Assembly: GCA_013396915.1 (NCBI GenBank)
Contig: VWZL01000467.1
Location: 68,348 to 132,347, forward strand
DNA: 64,000 nt
Source: Stercorarius parasiticus
Lineage: Eukaryota; Chordata; Aves; Charadriiformes; Stercorariidae
Direction: 5' to 3'
A model generated the notes under the pieces. It did no database searches, was not told the DNA's origin, and saw only the letters and a program-made list of their open reading frames with translations. Positions 39,801-48,664 of the stretch are shown piece after piece. Position numbers and translations under genes: made by a program. Position 1 is the stretch's first letter. The number at the start of each line of letters is the position of its first letter.

Positions 39801-42342
39801 AAAGGAAAAAAAAAAACCACAAAGCAAACCCAACTCTGTTCCCTACATCCCTTCATTTAAAATTTTCCCTTTGCAGGTTCTCCCTCCTTGTGCCCAAGCC
39901 GAGGGCTGCACAAGGCTCCAGGACCATCACCCACCCCAGCTCCAGCACCCTGCCTGTGCTAAGTGGGCAAAGCCAAGGGATGGAGCTGGGCTAGCTCAGC
40001 TGGGCGCCCAAGAGGGGGCAATAGGGGTGCCCAGCTCCCCATGGCCCCACCAGCACCTCTCCCAGCACACCAGGTGTTCCTTCCACTGCATGAACATCCC
40101 CAAGCCTGCACTCTTTCTCCTCAAAGGAGGGGGGCAGCAAAACTGTAAGACAAAGAGCAGGCATTGAGGGGGACCATGGGACACATGCCCGGCTCAGAAG
40201 CTTCTTCCTCCAGCCCCAAGACATCACTCCCTTAACCACAAAGGTACAAAACTAAAAAGCTGGGGTTTTTTCCCCCCCTCTTTATAAGCAATCTGCCTTC
40301 CTTCACCTTTGTGGTGGGTGCAGGAGCAGCCTCCTGGCTCCACATGGGGCTGAGTAAATAGCCAGCAGAGGAAAGGTTTCTACCCAGCCCCTTAGCTTTT
40401 TTCCTGAGCCTCACAGAGAGGGCTATTTGGATCCTTCCCAGCTCCACAGCCATTCCAGCCATGGGAAATATCTTCCCAGGAATGCAACATACAAGCCTGA
40501 TAAGCACATGTTTTAAAACAAGATAGGGACCAGTTTTAAAGCTGTCCTTCAGTTCAGACTGTGTTTAAGCAGCACCAGGGCAATTTGTTATGATGGGGGA
40601 TTTTTATCAATTTAGTAACTGCAAAGCTGGAGCGCTACAGCAGTATGAAGCTTGCCTTCTCAAATCACTTTAGTTTTTCAGCCCCAGAAAACACAGAGCT
40701 TGAAATGAAAACACACTTGAAATGAAGAAGGGCCAGAAGAGGAGGAATTGGGTTACAAGGTAATACACTGAATTAATTTCCAGCTCAGAGTTGCATCACG
40801 GACTGTTGACAAGTGCATTTACCAGCTACAGGCCTTCCACTTAACAGCGTTCAGCAACTCCCAACACAAGGACTTGGAATCTGACTTTCCCTGCCTCCAC
40901 TGCAGGCAGCCACCACAGCAGCACAGCTGAGACCGCTGCTTGTCACCGCCACAGTCCTTCCCTGCCATCAAGTATGGTTTAACCTCTCCTTCCTGCTGCC
41001 TGACAGGCTGGACACCCCAGAGCAGCAAGACTTGCCCCCTTTTCCCTGAGAAACTGAAAGCAGCAATGCATTTTTGGGAAGTGCAGTGGAGCCGGGTGCA
41101 AAACCACTTGTTACAGCTCGCTGGAGATGAGCAGAAGAAAATCCTGCATCTCAAGAGCCTTTGAACTGACATTTCCTACAACAGGCTGAAGGGAGACTTC
41201 CCATTAGAGGCTCCGCCATGCAGAAAAAGCATTTGAGATTGATAGGAATGTGTAACCCACTGGTTAGGCATGTTTGTACACACCAATTGAATATCCTGGA
41301 GTACAGACAGGATGGCACACAATTTGCCACAAGTCATTGAACCCAACAGCAAGGCTGTGCTCATCATGCTTTTAAGCACCTGCTTCTCCAAGCAGCACCT
41401 CATCTCTTGTACACAGCTGCCACACAGCAATTTGCTCCAGGCTGCGCCCAGGGTTCCCAGCCTCAGCACAACCAGCCAAGCAGCAGGAAGAGCTGTTTGC
41501 ACTCCCACATCCCAGCTCTGCTCAGTTTTAAATGCTTTGACTCACTGGAAGAGGGAGCTGGGGGTATTAGGGGCTGCAGAGCCATGCAAGCACTGCCCTG
41601 CCCACACTAAACTTACTCCTTTGAGAAGCAAAAGTCTCGAACTAAGTGCTTACTCTCCCCTTCCTTTAAAACTCCCAGTTTTTAACAAAGATGCAACGGG
41701 AAGAGTAAGAGAGCATCCTCTCCTGGCCCTGTTACAGAAATTCTCTGCAAGCAGAGGGAGAACCAGCTCACAGTGATTATATTTAGGCTTTGAACCTGCC
41801 TCCCTGCCTTCCAGTCCTATTGGACGAAGGTAGAGGAGCATTAATTTACATTGCTCAGATTACACCAAAGTTGAATCTCAGCCAGAAGCGCAGCTGGCCC
41901 AAGACTCTCAGGAAAGCTAAAGAAAATATGTATGCAAATGAAGCTCCCACAGAACTGAAATAGGGTGTTTAAACCAGACAAGAGCCTCCGAGATAAGTGG
42001 GGCATGCTCCACTCCCACCTCCAGACAGTATCTCACACTTCCCAGCCCGCTGCCGCATCTATCTTCCCCCTGCAGAAACCTACCTCCGCCTCAGCCCTCC
42101 AGCATCAGGGGCCAAAACCCAACAGAAGACAGCCAAGATGCCAAAATTCTGCTGAAGTGGAGGCCAGAGGCCTCACGGATCAACAGTGGGTCATGCCCTC
42201 CCCTTTCACGCACCTTAACCTCCTCTACCTCTAACAGTTAATGTCTTGGAGTCCAAAGCAACATCCCTGGTCAGGCACACACGTTGCGTTGTCAGCAGCA
42301 ACGTAAACTGCCTTGCCCCAGCTGGGGCTCTGTGAAGAAGGT

Positions 42343-42476
42343 GTTTGTGTTCCTTTATTCAATCCAGACTGCCACCAGGTCAGACAGGTAGAAAGCGCAA
42401 GGAACCTGTTACTGTTGCATCTCAGCAAGAACCAGAGAAGCAATGGCTGTTTGCTCCAGGTCTGTCAAACAGATGC
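42343..42476 (-). ncRNA. H/ACA box snoRNA candidate, paralogue of the TPT1 intronic copy
   Basis: The - strand folds as a canonical H/ACA RNA. The 5' hairpin is closed by GCATC (42476-42472) with GATGC (42421-42417) and contains an inner AGCAA/TTGCT stem. The hinge ACAGTA (42415-42410) fits the ANANNA H box. The 3' hairpin is closed by GTTCC (42405-42401) with GGAAC (42353-42349). ACA (42348-42346) follows, three bases from the predicted 3' end. It shares TTCCTTGCGCTTTCT, TCTCTGGTT and GATTGAAT with the copy at 43483-43610, but much of the loops and inner stems differs. It lies about 0.7 kb past the TPT1 poly(A) site on the same strand. H/ACA RNAs guide pseudouridylation of rRNA or snRNA. I have not assigned a target. 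Confidence 0.72.
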
Positions 42477-43184
42477 ATTTCCTAAGAAGGAACACAGCAG
42501 GAACAGAAGTTACAAACACTCAGGTAAGTAGGAAACCTCGGGCAGGGCTTGGTCATTCCGACATCTCCCTCCCCAAGGAGAAGGCAAGTACAGAAGAACC
42601 CAAAATCCTGTAACTTGCCTGAGTTCTAGTTAATCTGCTCCTGAATAGCTGTCAAATACATAGGAGCTAGTACCACATCCAGGCTGTGTTGAAAAACCTA
42701 TTTCACCCCCTCCCCACAACATTCCCACTACCTGAGCTCAGAGTGAGTGCTGGTGTTAGACTAACGCTCCATCCATCCTCCTGCCTTCATCCTGAAGTCA
42801 TACTACAACTGAGGACGGACTCAAGTATCCTTGTCTGACAAAGCAGCTCAGCCAGGACTCAGCTTGTGTAGCACATTCCATTCTGTTGGTTTTTTTTTTT
42901 AAATAAATTTTAGTATCTTCCAGAGATAGAAGTCTCTGCAATCATGAAAGATGAAGACGGTCCACTCCATTATGATGACATTTCTTGAGCTTTGCCTTAT
43001 TCACTTCAGCCTGCTCTTGCTCTCCAGCGTCACAGGTAGAAAGTGCATGAGGTCTGTCTGGAGACAGTCGTAGTGTGCTAGGACCTATGCTACTGACAGT
43101 ACCAAATCCTTGGACAAACATCTTGCTGCAACCTCTCCTGCAAGTCACCCTAAGAAATACAGCAGACCAAAAGGCATCACCTAG
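42477..43184. other. Spacer between TPT1 3' end and the downstream snoRNA candidate
   Basis: About 0.7 kb with no recognisable gene or mobile element. It would be transcribed only if TPT1 transcription reads through its poly(A) site. A T10 run and an AAATAAATTTTAG stretch occur at about 42890-42915. Confidence 0.5.
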
Positions 43185-43417
43185 AATGGGTTTAAATGAG
43201 TTTTATTTTAGACAATCTACATGACAGATGTTTGGATTTTTTCTTTTTTTAAAACAATGCCTCCACTCCAAATCAGGATCAAAATAAGTGAATAAAGCTC
43301 AAGATGACATCAGTCCAGTTGTTAGACATTCTCAATTCCTGGTGTTGTGCCGATGAAGAAGAAACAGCAGCCAGCTATGAAGACGGGTGATCCAAAACCA
43401 TATTGTTTTATTTGTTA
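43185..43417 (-). other. TPT1: TPT1 exon 6: stop codon and 3' UTR
   Basis: The acceptor reads TTGTTTCAG, and the exon opens directly with the TAA stop (43417-43415), so this exon supplies only the stop codon to the CDS. The 3' UTR holds blocks I recall as conserved to mammals: GATGTCATCTTGAGCT, TTGGAGTGGAGGCATTGTTT and TGTCATGTAGATTGTC. The poly(A) signal AATAAA is at 43207-43202. The cleavage position near 43185-43190 is inferred from the usual spacing. Confidence 0.9.
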
Positions 43418-46400
43418 CTGAAACAAGAGTAGCAAGTGTTAGTTCAAGGTCATGACAGTCAGGGTAAGGTTCTGTCACTTATTTGTGTATTCCCTAATTC
43501 AATCTGAGCTGCCACGGTCAGGCAGGCAGAAAGCGCAAGGAAGTTATTTTTGCATCTTAGTGCAAACCAGAGAGCAATAGGACGAGTGCTCATGGTCTAT
43601 CAGAGGATGCTGGGCATTTCTACATCATACAGAGCAACTGGCAACAGCTGCCGAGCAAGCCAGACAAGGTACTCATTCACAGCCTTTTTGCTTGACACAC
43701 CAAGTTTCAGGTTTCCTCTCAAATAAGAGCACATCCTAAACAATTACTAAAGCTTACAGTGCACAGGCTGCCTCTTACAAGAGCTGTACCGAGAAGCTGG
43801 AACAGTTTGTTGCCCACTGAAACACCTTGCTACTATTCTTTTACCCTATCTTGAAGTAGATGGTGTTATCTGAATTACAAATACAAAAGATCTGCCCAAG
43901 CAGGGGAGATGCACACAAGCTTCTGGCTCTGAGGAGGTGCCTTCTAGGCAACCACCTCTTTCATGGCCCAGGACAGACCCTTCAGTCACACTGCAGGAGG
44001 TGGTGGTTTTGGGCCAATAAAAGTGTGCCCCTAGTTGGGCTCCTCCTCCACCCTAAAAGTTGGTTCATCTTTACATGACTTGCATACCAGAAAGCCTGCA
44101 AGAGGCTTTACAGATAAATTTAGCTGGCTATAAACAGACTTTGTAAGTCCACAATGACTGGGCAAAGCAATTGGTGATCCCATGCTGTTAAGTCTGCAGT
44201 GAATTGCATGGCGCTCTGAGTTAAGTCAAAAAGTGCAAGTGTTGGGACCCAAATACTGTTTCCTTGCAACCACATTCCAACATAAAGTAGTTAAAGATAA
44301 AGCAGACCACAGGAGCTGTCTGAGTTCAGGCAGTTGGAGATTCCAGACAGAATAAGGTTAAGTACTCAGTCAAATACTACCATGTTCCCAAATTTAGGGC
44401 AATTAAACAGGTTTAACAAAATAACAAAATAAGGGCAGGAGATTAAGTGGAAGAAGATGGAATGTGACTATGTAAGGTACTTCAGAATTAACCCCACAAG
44501 GGGGATCCAAACTAGAAGTGCTCCATTTCAGAGGGCACTGTCTTTCATCTGATAGTTTAAAACCATTACCAATTACACACATCTCACCAAAGCAATTCTT
44601 TCTGCATTTCTTAGCCATTAAGTCACCATGAATCATTGCAGGGAAACTATGTTCCCTTTTATAATAAATTATACTAATTGAATAGTATACAAGGGAAGTT
44701 TCAGCCACTTTGTCTAATAAGAATCAGCAATCAGGCTGTACTTAAATGAACTTGAAGTTTTTAAACTGGCAGCTACTCTTCAACAGGGATACAACAGAAC
44801 AAGTGATGCATTGAAAGAGCAAATCGTGTAGTTGAGCACATTCATCCAATTCAGGTCAGTACTTACACATTTCTCAATTTCTAAGCCGTCCTTAAAGAAA
44901 ATCATATATGGAGTCACACCATCCTCACGGAAATCCAGGAGAGCCACCATACCATCTGGATTCATGTTCTCTCCTACAAAGAACTTCAGAGAAATGTGTT
45001 ACTGAGACATTTACTGAGCTACTACCAGGAGAAAGTGCCTTTTTATACAAGAAAGCTATAACATCTCCAAGTTCAGTTTAAAGGTCTCCCTCACCAGCTT
45101 CAGGGATTCTGCTTTCTGCAGCTTGTCCACATTAGTACTACATAACTTTACACACTGCTATGAACAGCAGAGTTCATAGACACATAAACACAACATGGGC
45201 CAAAGTGATCCATCTTGCAAGTCTTTAACTCCACGTTTCCCAAATGGCACTAACTAAGAATGTAGTTAACTACAAGCACTGCAAGCTGAAACGAGAGCTC
45301 CAAACAATGTTTTTTTGTTATTTCTCCTGACTCTCAGACCCCTTAATACTCTCGGAGAAAGTCAAGTTAGATGTCCTAACAACAGGAGCCTTCAAAACTC
45401 AGCAAGCTAGTTCAGCAGATGAACCAATTCCAGCTTGTATCACTGCAATACTGCTGTAAGGAGATGTAAGTTTCATTACCTGGTAGTTTTTGAAGTTAGC
45501 AAGGATGTGTTTGATTTGTTCTGCAGCCCCTGTCATGAAAGGCTTTACTCTCTCTGGCTTGTGTTCCTCAAGTCTGGCTTTGATTCTGGAAGGAAAAAAA
45601 AAAGCTCTGAAAACATGTTCTTGCTTAGTAACTTCACTGTGCAGCATCACATAGCAGAAAGTTACTAACAAACCGATTTTTCTGCCTTTCCTCCTCTCCT
45701 CAAAGCCCCCAAATTTTAACTTAATTTTGCTAGTGAATTAGCAGAACAGTGCCTGCTGCTCATATCAAGCTCATTTTACTTCTAGGCTAGTAGCATACAA
45801 AAATTAGCAACCCATTTGCACAGCACCAAGTATTACAAAGCATTTTCACCTTTAATACTAACTCACTGAACCATGAGCAACAGAAATTATACCTTGTTCC
45901 ATTCACACAAGTTATTTTCGGACACTTAAACAGTCAAGTTAGAAAAGTTCCAGGAAGCCACAAAGTTTCATGAAGCTTTTCTTCACCACCTCACCCCCTT
46001 CCACATGAAGGTTTGGCATAGAGGAATCCAAAAGAAAACAGCAAGGTTACAAATAATATCCAAAGCACATGATCAGGCCCTCTACCTCAGCCAAGGTAAA
46101 CTTAGGTATTCCAGTATCAATTCTTTAGAGCTTCACTTTTGCCAAGTATTAAGACATTATTGAAGTTCACAGCCAGTTTGGCACCTGTATCAGAACTAAC
46201 ACCTACTAGGAATAAAGTCCAACACCGTTTTTAAAATCTCAACAACTGACATTTTGCAATCTCATTTAAAGAAAAAGCCTACCAACACTTACGCTTTCAT
46301 GTAGTCCTTGATGTACTTCTTGTAGGATTCTTTTGTAAAGCTGGTTTCTTGAAGGTGGTGGTTTATTACTATATCAACACCAGTTATGACCGTGGCTTCT

Positions 46401-47345
46401 GTTCCATCTCCCTCAGGACCTTCAGCAGAGGCATTGCCACCAATTAGAGAGTCATCAATTTGACCCTCTGTCCTGGTGACCATCTAGATTTAGAGACATC
46501 AAAAAACTTAACGGCTCTGCAAAAAATCTTAATGCTACTGCTCTTACACATCTATGACCTGACAGCAGGGCATGACTTCAGAGCCACAGTTAAGTGCAAG
46601 GAATCTGACTGCAGCCTGAGCACAGTTTTTTTATTTTTTTTTAAGCCAGGCTCCTCTCCTGGTGCCTGAACAAAGCTTTATTGCACCATCTGCTCAATAC
46701 AGCCCAGGCACAGATTTCTTAACCAGGCTCCTCTCCCGGTGCCTGACCAAACCTTTGTTACACCAGCCTGCCTACCCCGGGCCCTCTTCCACACCACTTA
46801 GGGCAGCGGCCAGCCCTGCCCCAGCCACAGGCACCGGGCCGTTGTGGGTCTCCCCCTCGGAGGCCCCTCACACGGAATCCAGGCCCCTCTCCCCAAACCC
46901 TGGCTCAGCCACCGGCCCGGCAGGCCCGGCTCCAGGCAGCTGACGGGCCCTGAGTCACCGCAGCGAGGCCTGCCTCCCCCCACCCTCCCCGGGGACAGGC
47001 GGGCCACTCACCTTCCCCTCCACTTCCAGGCACAGGCCGTTCGCCACCTCCCGGATCTTGTAGATGTCCGAGAACATCTCGTCCTCTGCGCATGGGGAGA
47101 ACAGACACACACAGGCCGGCACCGCCGCGTCAGCCTCCACCCTCCGCCTCCCCGCGACCGGCCCGGCCCGACGCCACCTTCCCCTCACCGCCCTTCCGGG
47201 CCACGCTCCGCTCCGGCTTCCCGTCACCCCTACCCCCGGGGGCCCGGTGCTCCAGCCCGGGCCCCGCGNNNNNNNNNNNNGTGGTGGCGTCGGTGAGGGT
47301 CTCTGCGCAGCGACCCGAGAGCGGGCGGGAGCGAGGCGGAAAGGG
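43185..47345 (-). CDS. TPT1: Tumor protein, translationally-controlled 1 (TCTP), whole gene with exon 1 coding part missing in a gap
   Basis: TCTP is a small, abundant, conserved cytosolic and nuclear protein with anti-apoptotic, Ca2+-binding and tubulin-binding roles, also secreted as histamine-releasing factor. Coding exons on the - strand are 47085-47012, 46483-46293, 45585-45480 and 44983-44867, and the stop codon opens the last exon at 43417-43415. All junctions are GT/AG and in phase. With about nine residues from exon 1 the product is 172 aa, the usual length. The TCTP signature [12 protein letters not shown] and the [19 protein letters not shown] helical hairpin region are intact, and the protein ends GLEIEKC. 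The promoter has a TATA box and a pyrimidine 5'TOP start, as expected for a growth-controlled housekeeping mRNA. An H/ACA snoRNA lies in intron 5. Confidence 0.97.
43202..43207 (-). terminator. TPT1: TPT1 poly(A) signal AATAAA
   Basis: This canonical hexamer on the - strand lies 210 bases after the stop codon, inside a conserved 3' UTR end (CTAAAATAAAACTCATTTAA). Confidence 0.9.
43418..44866 (-). other. TPT1: TPT1 intron 5, snoRNA host
   Basis: This 1.45-kb intron is the longest of TPT1, with donor GTAAGTACT and acceptor TTTCAG. It carries the H/ACA snoRNA candidate about 65 bases from the 3' splice site, a typical position for intronic snoRNAs released from debranched introns. No coding potential was seen. 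Confidence 0.85.
43483..43610 (-). ncRNA. H/ACA box snoRNA in TPT1 intron 5 (SNORA31-like by position)
   Basis: The 5' hairpin is closed by GCATC (43610-43606) with GATGC (43556-43552), with AGACC/GGTTT and GAGCA/TGCTC inner stems. The hinge AAAATA (43550-43545) fits the H box ANANNA. The 3' hairpin has an outer TTCC/GGAA stem (43542-43539 and 43493-43490) and an inner CTGCC/GGCAG stem flanking a pocket. The ACA box is at 43488-43486, so the RNA is about 128 nt. Human SNORA31 (about 130 nt) is hosted by TPT1 on the same strand, so this is probably its orthologue. I infer that from position and architecture, not from an alignment. Confidence 0.82.
44867..44983 (-). CDS. TPT1: TPT1 coding exon 5 (last 39 residues)
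   Basis: The exon reads [20 protein letters not shown] then [19 protein letters not shown], 39 codons in phase 0, with acceptor TCTGAAG and donor GTAAGT directly after the final cysteine codon TGT. The conserved C-terminal cysteine is present. Reading through the donor would add about 28 unrelated residues, so splicing to exon 6 is needed for the normal end. Confidence 0.97.
44984..45479 (-). other. TPT1: TPT1 intron 4
   Basis: About 0.5 kb between donor GTAATG and acceptor TCTGAAG. No snoRNA boxes, repeats or coding sequence recognised. Confidence 0.85.
45480..45585 (-). CDS. TPT1: TPT1 coding exon 4
   Basis: The exon supplies one base completing the alanine codon split with exon 3, then 35 codons, [20 protein letters not shown] then [15 protein letters not shown]. 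The acceptor is TTCCTTCCAG and the donor GTAATG. This is the helical hairpin region of TCTP, implicated in tubulin and calcium binding. Confidence 0.97.
45586..46292 (-). other. TPT1: TPT1 intron 3
   Basis: About 0.7 kb with donor GTAAGTG and acceptor TTCCAG. Nothing else recognised. Confidence 0.85.
46293..46483 (-). CDS. TPT1: TPT1 coding exon 3
   Basis: The exon has 63 codons plus two bases, starting [20 protein letters not shown] and ending KKYIKDYMK plus GC. It contains TCTP signature 1 ([12 protein letters not shown]) and the flexible loop. The acceptor is AAATCTAG and the donor GTAAGTG. The ATG at its start is an internal methionine, not the initiator. Confidence 0.97.
46484..47011 (-). 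other. TPT1: TPT1 intron 2
   Basis: About 0.53 kb with donor GTGAGT. The promoter-proximal half is GC-rich and part of the CpG island. The distal half contains a roughly 77-base direct duplication (46643-46785). Confidence 0.85.
46643..46785. repeat. Two-copy direct tandem duplication in TPT1 intron 2
   Basis: The block CCAGGCTCCTCTCC followed by GGTGCCTGA, ACAAA-like and TTTATTGCACCA/TTTGTTACACCA occurs twice, at 46646 and 46723, a period of about 77 bases. The copies have diverged moderately, so the duplication is not recent. It does not reach an exon or the splice sites. Confidence 0.8.
47012..47085 (-). CDS. TPT1: TPT1 coding exon 2
   Basis: Two bases complete a codon shared with exon 1, then 24 codons [20 protein letters not shown] then VEGK, with donor GTGAGT. 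The acceptor is CCATGCGCAG. If exon 1 ends in C, as in mammals, the split codon is CAG (glutamine) where the human protein has histidine. This depends on the base lost in the gap. Confidence 0.96.
47086..47268 (-). other. TPT1: TPT1 intron 1 (part; 5' end in gap)
   Basis: Very GC-rich sequence between the N gap and exon 2. No donor site is visible next to the gap, so the start of the intron is also missing. Confidence 0.75.
47269..47280. other. Assembly gap (12 N) hiding TPT1 exon 1 coding sequence
   Basis: Twelve Ns sit where exon 1's coding part must be. The visible 5' UTR ends GACGCCACCAC, a Kozak-like context, just before the gap, and no ATG occurs between the TSS and the gap. About 28 coding bases plus a donor must fit, so the true gap is larger than 12. 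Confidence 0.9.
47281..47345 (-). other. TPT1: TPT1 5' UTR with 5'TOP start
   Basis: The inferred cap site lies in CCCTTTCCGCC (47345-47335), a pyrimidine tract like the terminal oligopyrimidine start of vertebrate TPT1 mRNAs, which puts translation under mTOR/LARP1 control. It lies about 29 bases after the TATA box. The 65 visible bases are GC-rich and contain no upstream ATG. Confidence 0.8.
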
Positions 47346-47366
47346 CCGAGTCAGCGCCTGCCGGGG

Positions 47367-47374
47367 CTCATATA
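47367..47374 (-). promoter_or_regulatory. TPT1: TPT1 TATA box
   Basis: TATATGAG on the - strand, 29-30 bases upstream of the pyrimidine cap-site tract, an ideal spacing. Confidence 0.85.
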
Positions 47375-47390
47375 GCCGGCACCTCCCGGC

Positions 47391-47408
47391 GCGTCATCGC
47401 GCATGCGC
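47391..47408. promoter_or_regulatory. TPT1: CRE-like and NRF1-like sites upstream of the TPT1 TATA box
   Basis: A TGACGC half-CRE lies on the - strand at 47396-47391, and the palindrome GCGCATGCGC at 47399-47408 matches the NRF1 core. CRE-like elements are known in mammalian TPT1 promoters. NRF1 binding is inferred from the motif alone. Confidence 0.55.
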
Positions 47409-47450
47409 GCCCGCCGCCCCCCGCCCTGCGCCCCCGCGCGGCCGCCGGGA

Positions 47451-47468
47451 GGCCGTTACGGGCCGTTA
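47451..47468. promoter_or_regulatory. Twin GGCCGTTA motifs
   Basis: GGCCGTTA occurs at 47451-47458 and 47461-47468, exactly 10 bases apart. The - strand reads TAACGGCC, which contains a MYB-type TAACGG core. Location in the CpG island suggests a promoter role, but this is inference. Confidence 0.4.
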
Positions 47469-48664
47469 GAGCGGCCGGGGGGGGGAAGCCGGTTTATTCT
47501 CCCGCCTCACACACGCAGGGATGGCGGCTGTGTGCCTGTGCTCACCGGCCGGGGGAAGCTGTGGGCGGAGGGCAGCCCTCCGTTCCCTCAGCCGAGGGCT
47601 GTGGCGGGCTTCACTCTTCGATCTGCCCAGCGACTGTAGTCTTCCTCCTCTCGCTGATTGTTTTTTGTTTTGTTTTTTTTTCCACTGACCTGGGCATAAA
47701 TCTGTCTCCTCATCTCTGGCACAAGCTCAAGTTTTCAAGGAGAAACGCTCCGAGCCTTTCCCAGGCACCTCGAGGGAGCGCAGCTGCGTGTCGCTTACCG
47801 CTGCGTGTCTCTCAGCGGTGCCACCATGTCATCTGCTGTGCTCACGCTATGGACAGCCTGATAACGTGCGTATCAGCTGTCCTGCCCACCTCCAGCTGCT
47901 GCCTTCTCACCTACAGGGTGCCTTGCCACCATCTCCATCATCTGTAATGGCTACTGCAAGGTGGGCTGTGCTCGCTCACCGCTGAGGAGATCCTGACACC
48001 TTGTAAAGGCCATGACATGTATTCGCTGTACTGATTGCCGTGCCTTCTCCAAATAAGTGGTATTTTTTTAATGCACAGATAATTAAGAAGCTGTTAGATT
48101 CATCCTGTTACTGCTCCCTCGGGTAAATCGACCACTTCTACGCTTGCAGAAGGACTGGATGGGGCAGGTGTATTTTTTCTTATTTTTACAGGTATATTTT
48201 TCATATTTTTCCACAGATAAGTGAGATTAAGCCCAGCAGTCAAGGTCGAGATGAAAGGCAGAAGTACAGTAATACTTAGGCCTCTTTTTTCCCCCTTGTG
48301 CATACTTTTCTGCAGCAGCCTGTCACAGCTGAAATAAATGTAGACCTCCCTTGAACCCTAATGCTTAAGGGACATTGACAAAATACCTTCAAAAGACATC
48401 ACGGGACCTAAAATGGTTAATGCTGCTAACGATCCCGCACTTGACAGACACACCAGGGCACAGGATACAATTCTCTGTCCCTCACCCTCCTCAGGCAGTA
48501 AATTACTCATTGCTTTCATTGTGTGTGCCAGAGGAGCTCTCATTTTATCTCCTCCTCCCCTGCTGTCTCTTCCTTTGCTCCAGATATCAGTGCCCTTTTT
48601 TTTTTTTAAGATGGTCTAGCTGCTTACGTAATCTAATTAAATGTATAAGTCATTCTCTGCTGAT

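Larger units (their letters stand above)
30626..42342. other. Intergenic space between the convergent genes GTF2F2 and TPT1
   Basis: No coding exon is recognised. The first part is AT-rich, the part from about 36 kb is more GC-rich. It contains a CR1 cluster at 33.6-34.8 kb and one more CR1 end at 36.7 kb. Open frames of up to 142 codons (for example at 35262-35690, 37624-38052 and 37766-38182) overlap each other on both strands and show no recognisable domain, so I treat them as chance. Confidence 0.7.
46800..47640. promoter_or_regulatory. TPT1: CpG island over the TPT1 5' end
   Basis: GC content and CpG frequency rise sharply here compared with the AT-rich surroundings. The island spans exons 1-2 and upstream sequence, as expected for a housekeeping promoter. 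The boundaries are estimated by eye. Confidence 0.85.

Noticed and set aside
42940..43010. ATGATGA resembling a C box near 42970 on the + strand
   Set aside because: No D box (CTGA) or terminal stem at suitable distance, so not a C/D snoRNA.
44101..44290. Possible third snoRNA in TPT1 intron 5 (TGCAAG/CTTGCA stem on the - strand and a downstream ACA)
   Set aside because: I could not find a consistent second hairpin or a hinge at the right place.
46844..47296. 150-codon + strand ORF through the CpG island
   Set aside because: It crosses the N gap and the antisense of TPT1 exon 2. GC-rich DNA lacks stop codons by composition.
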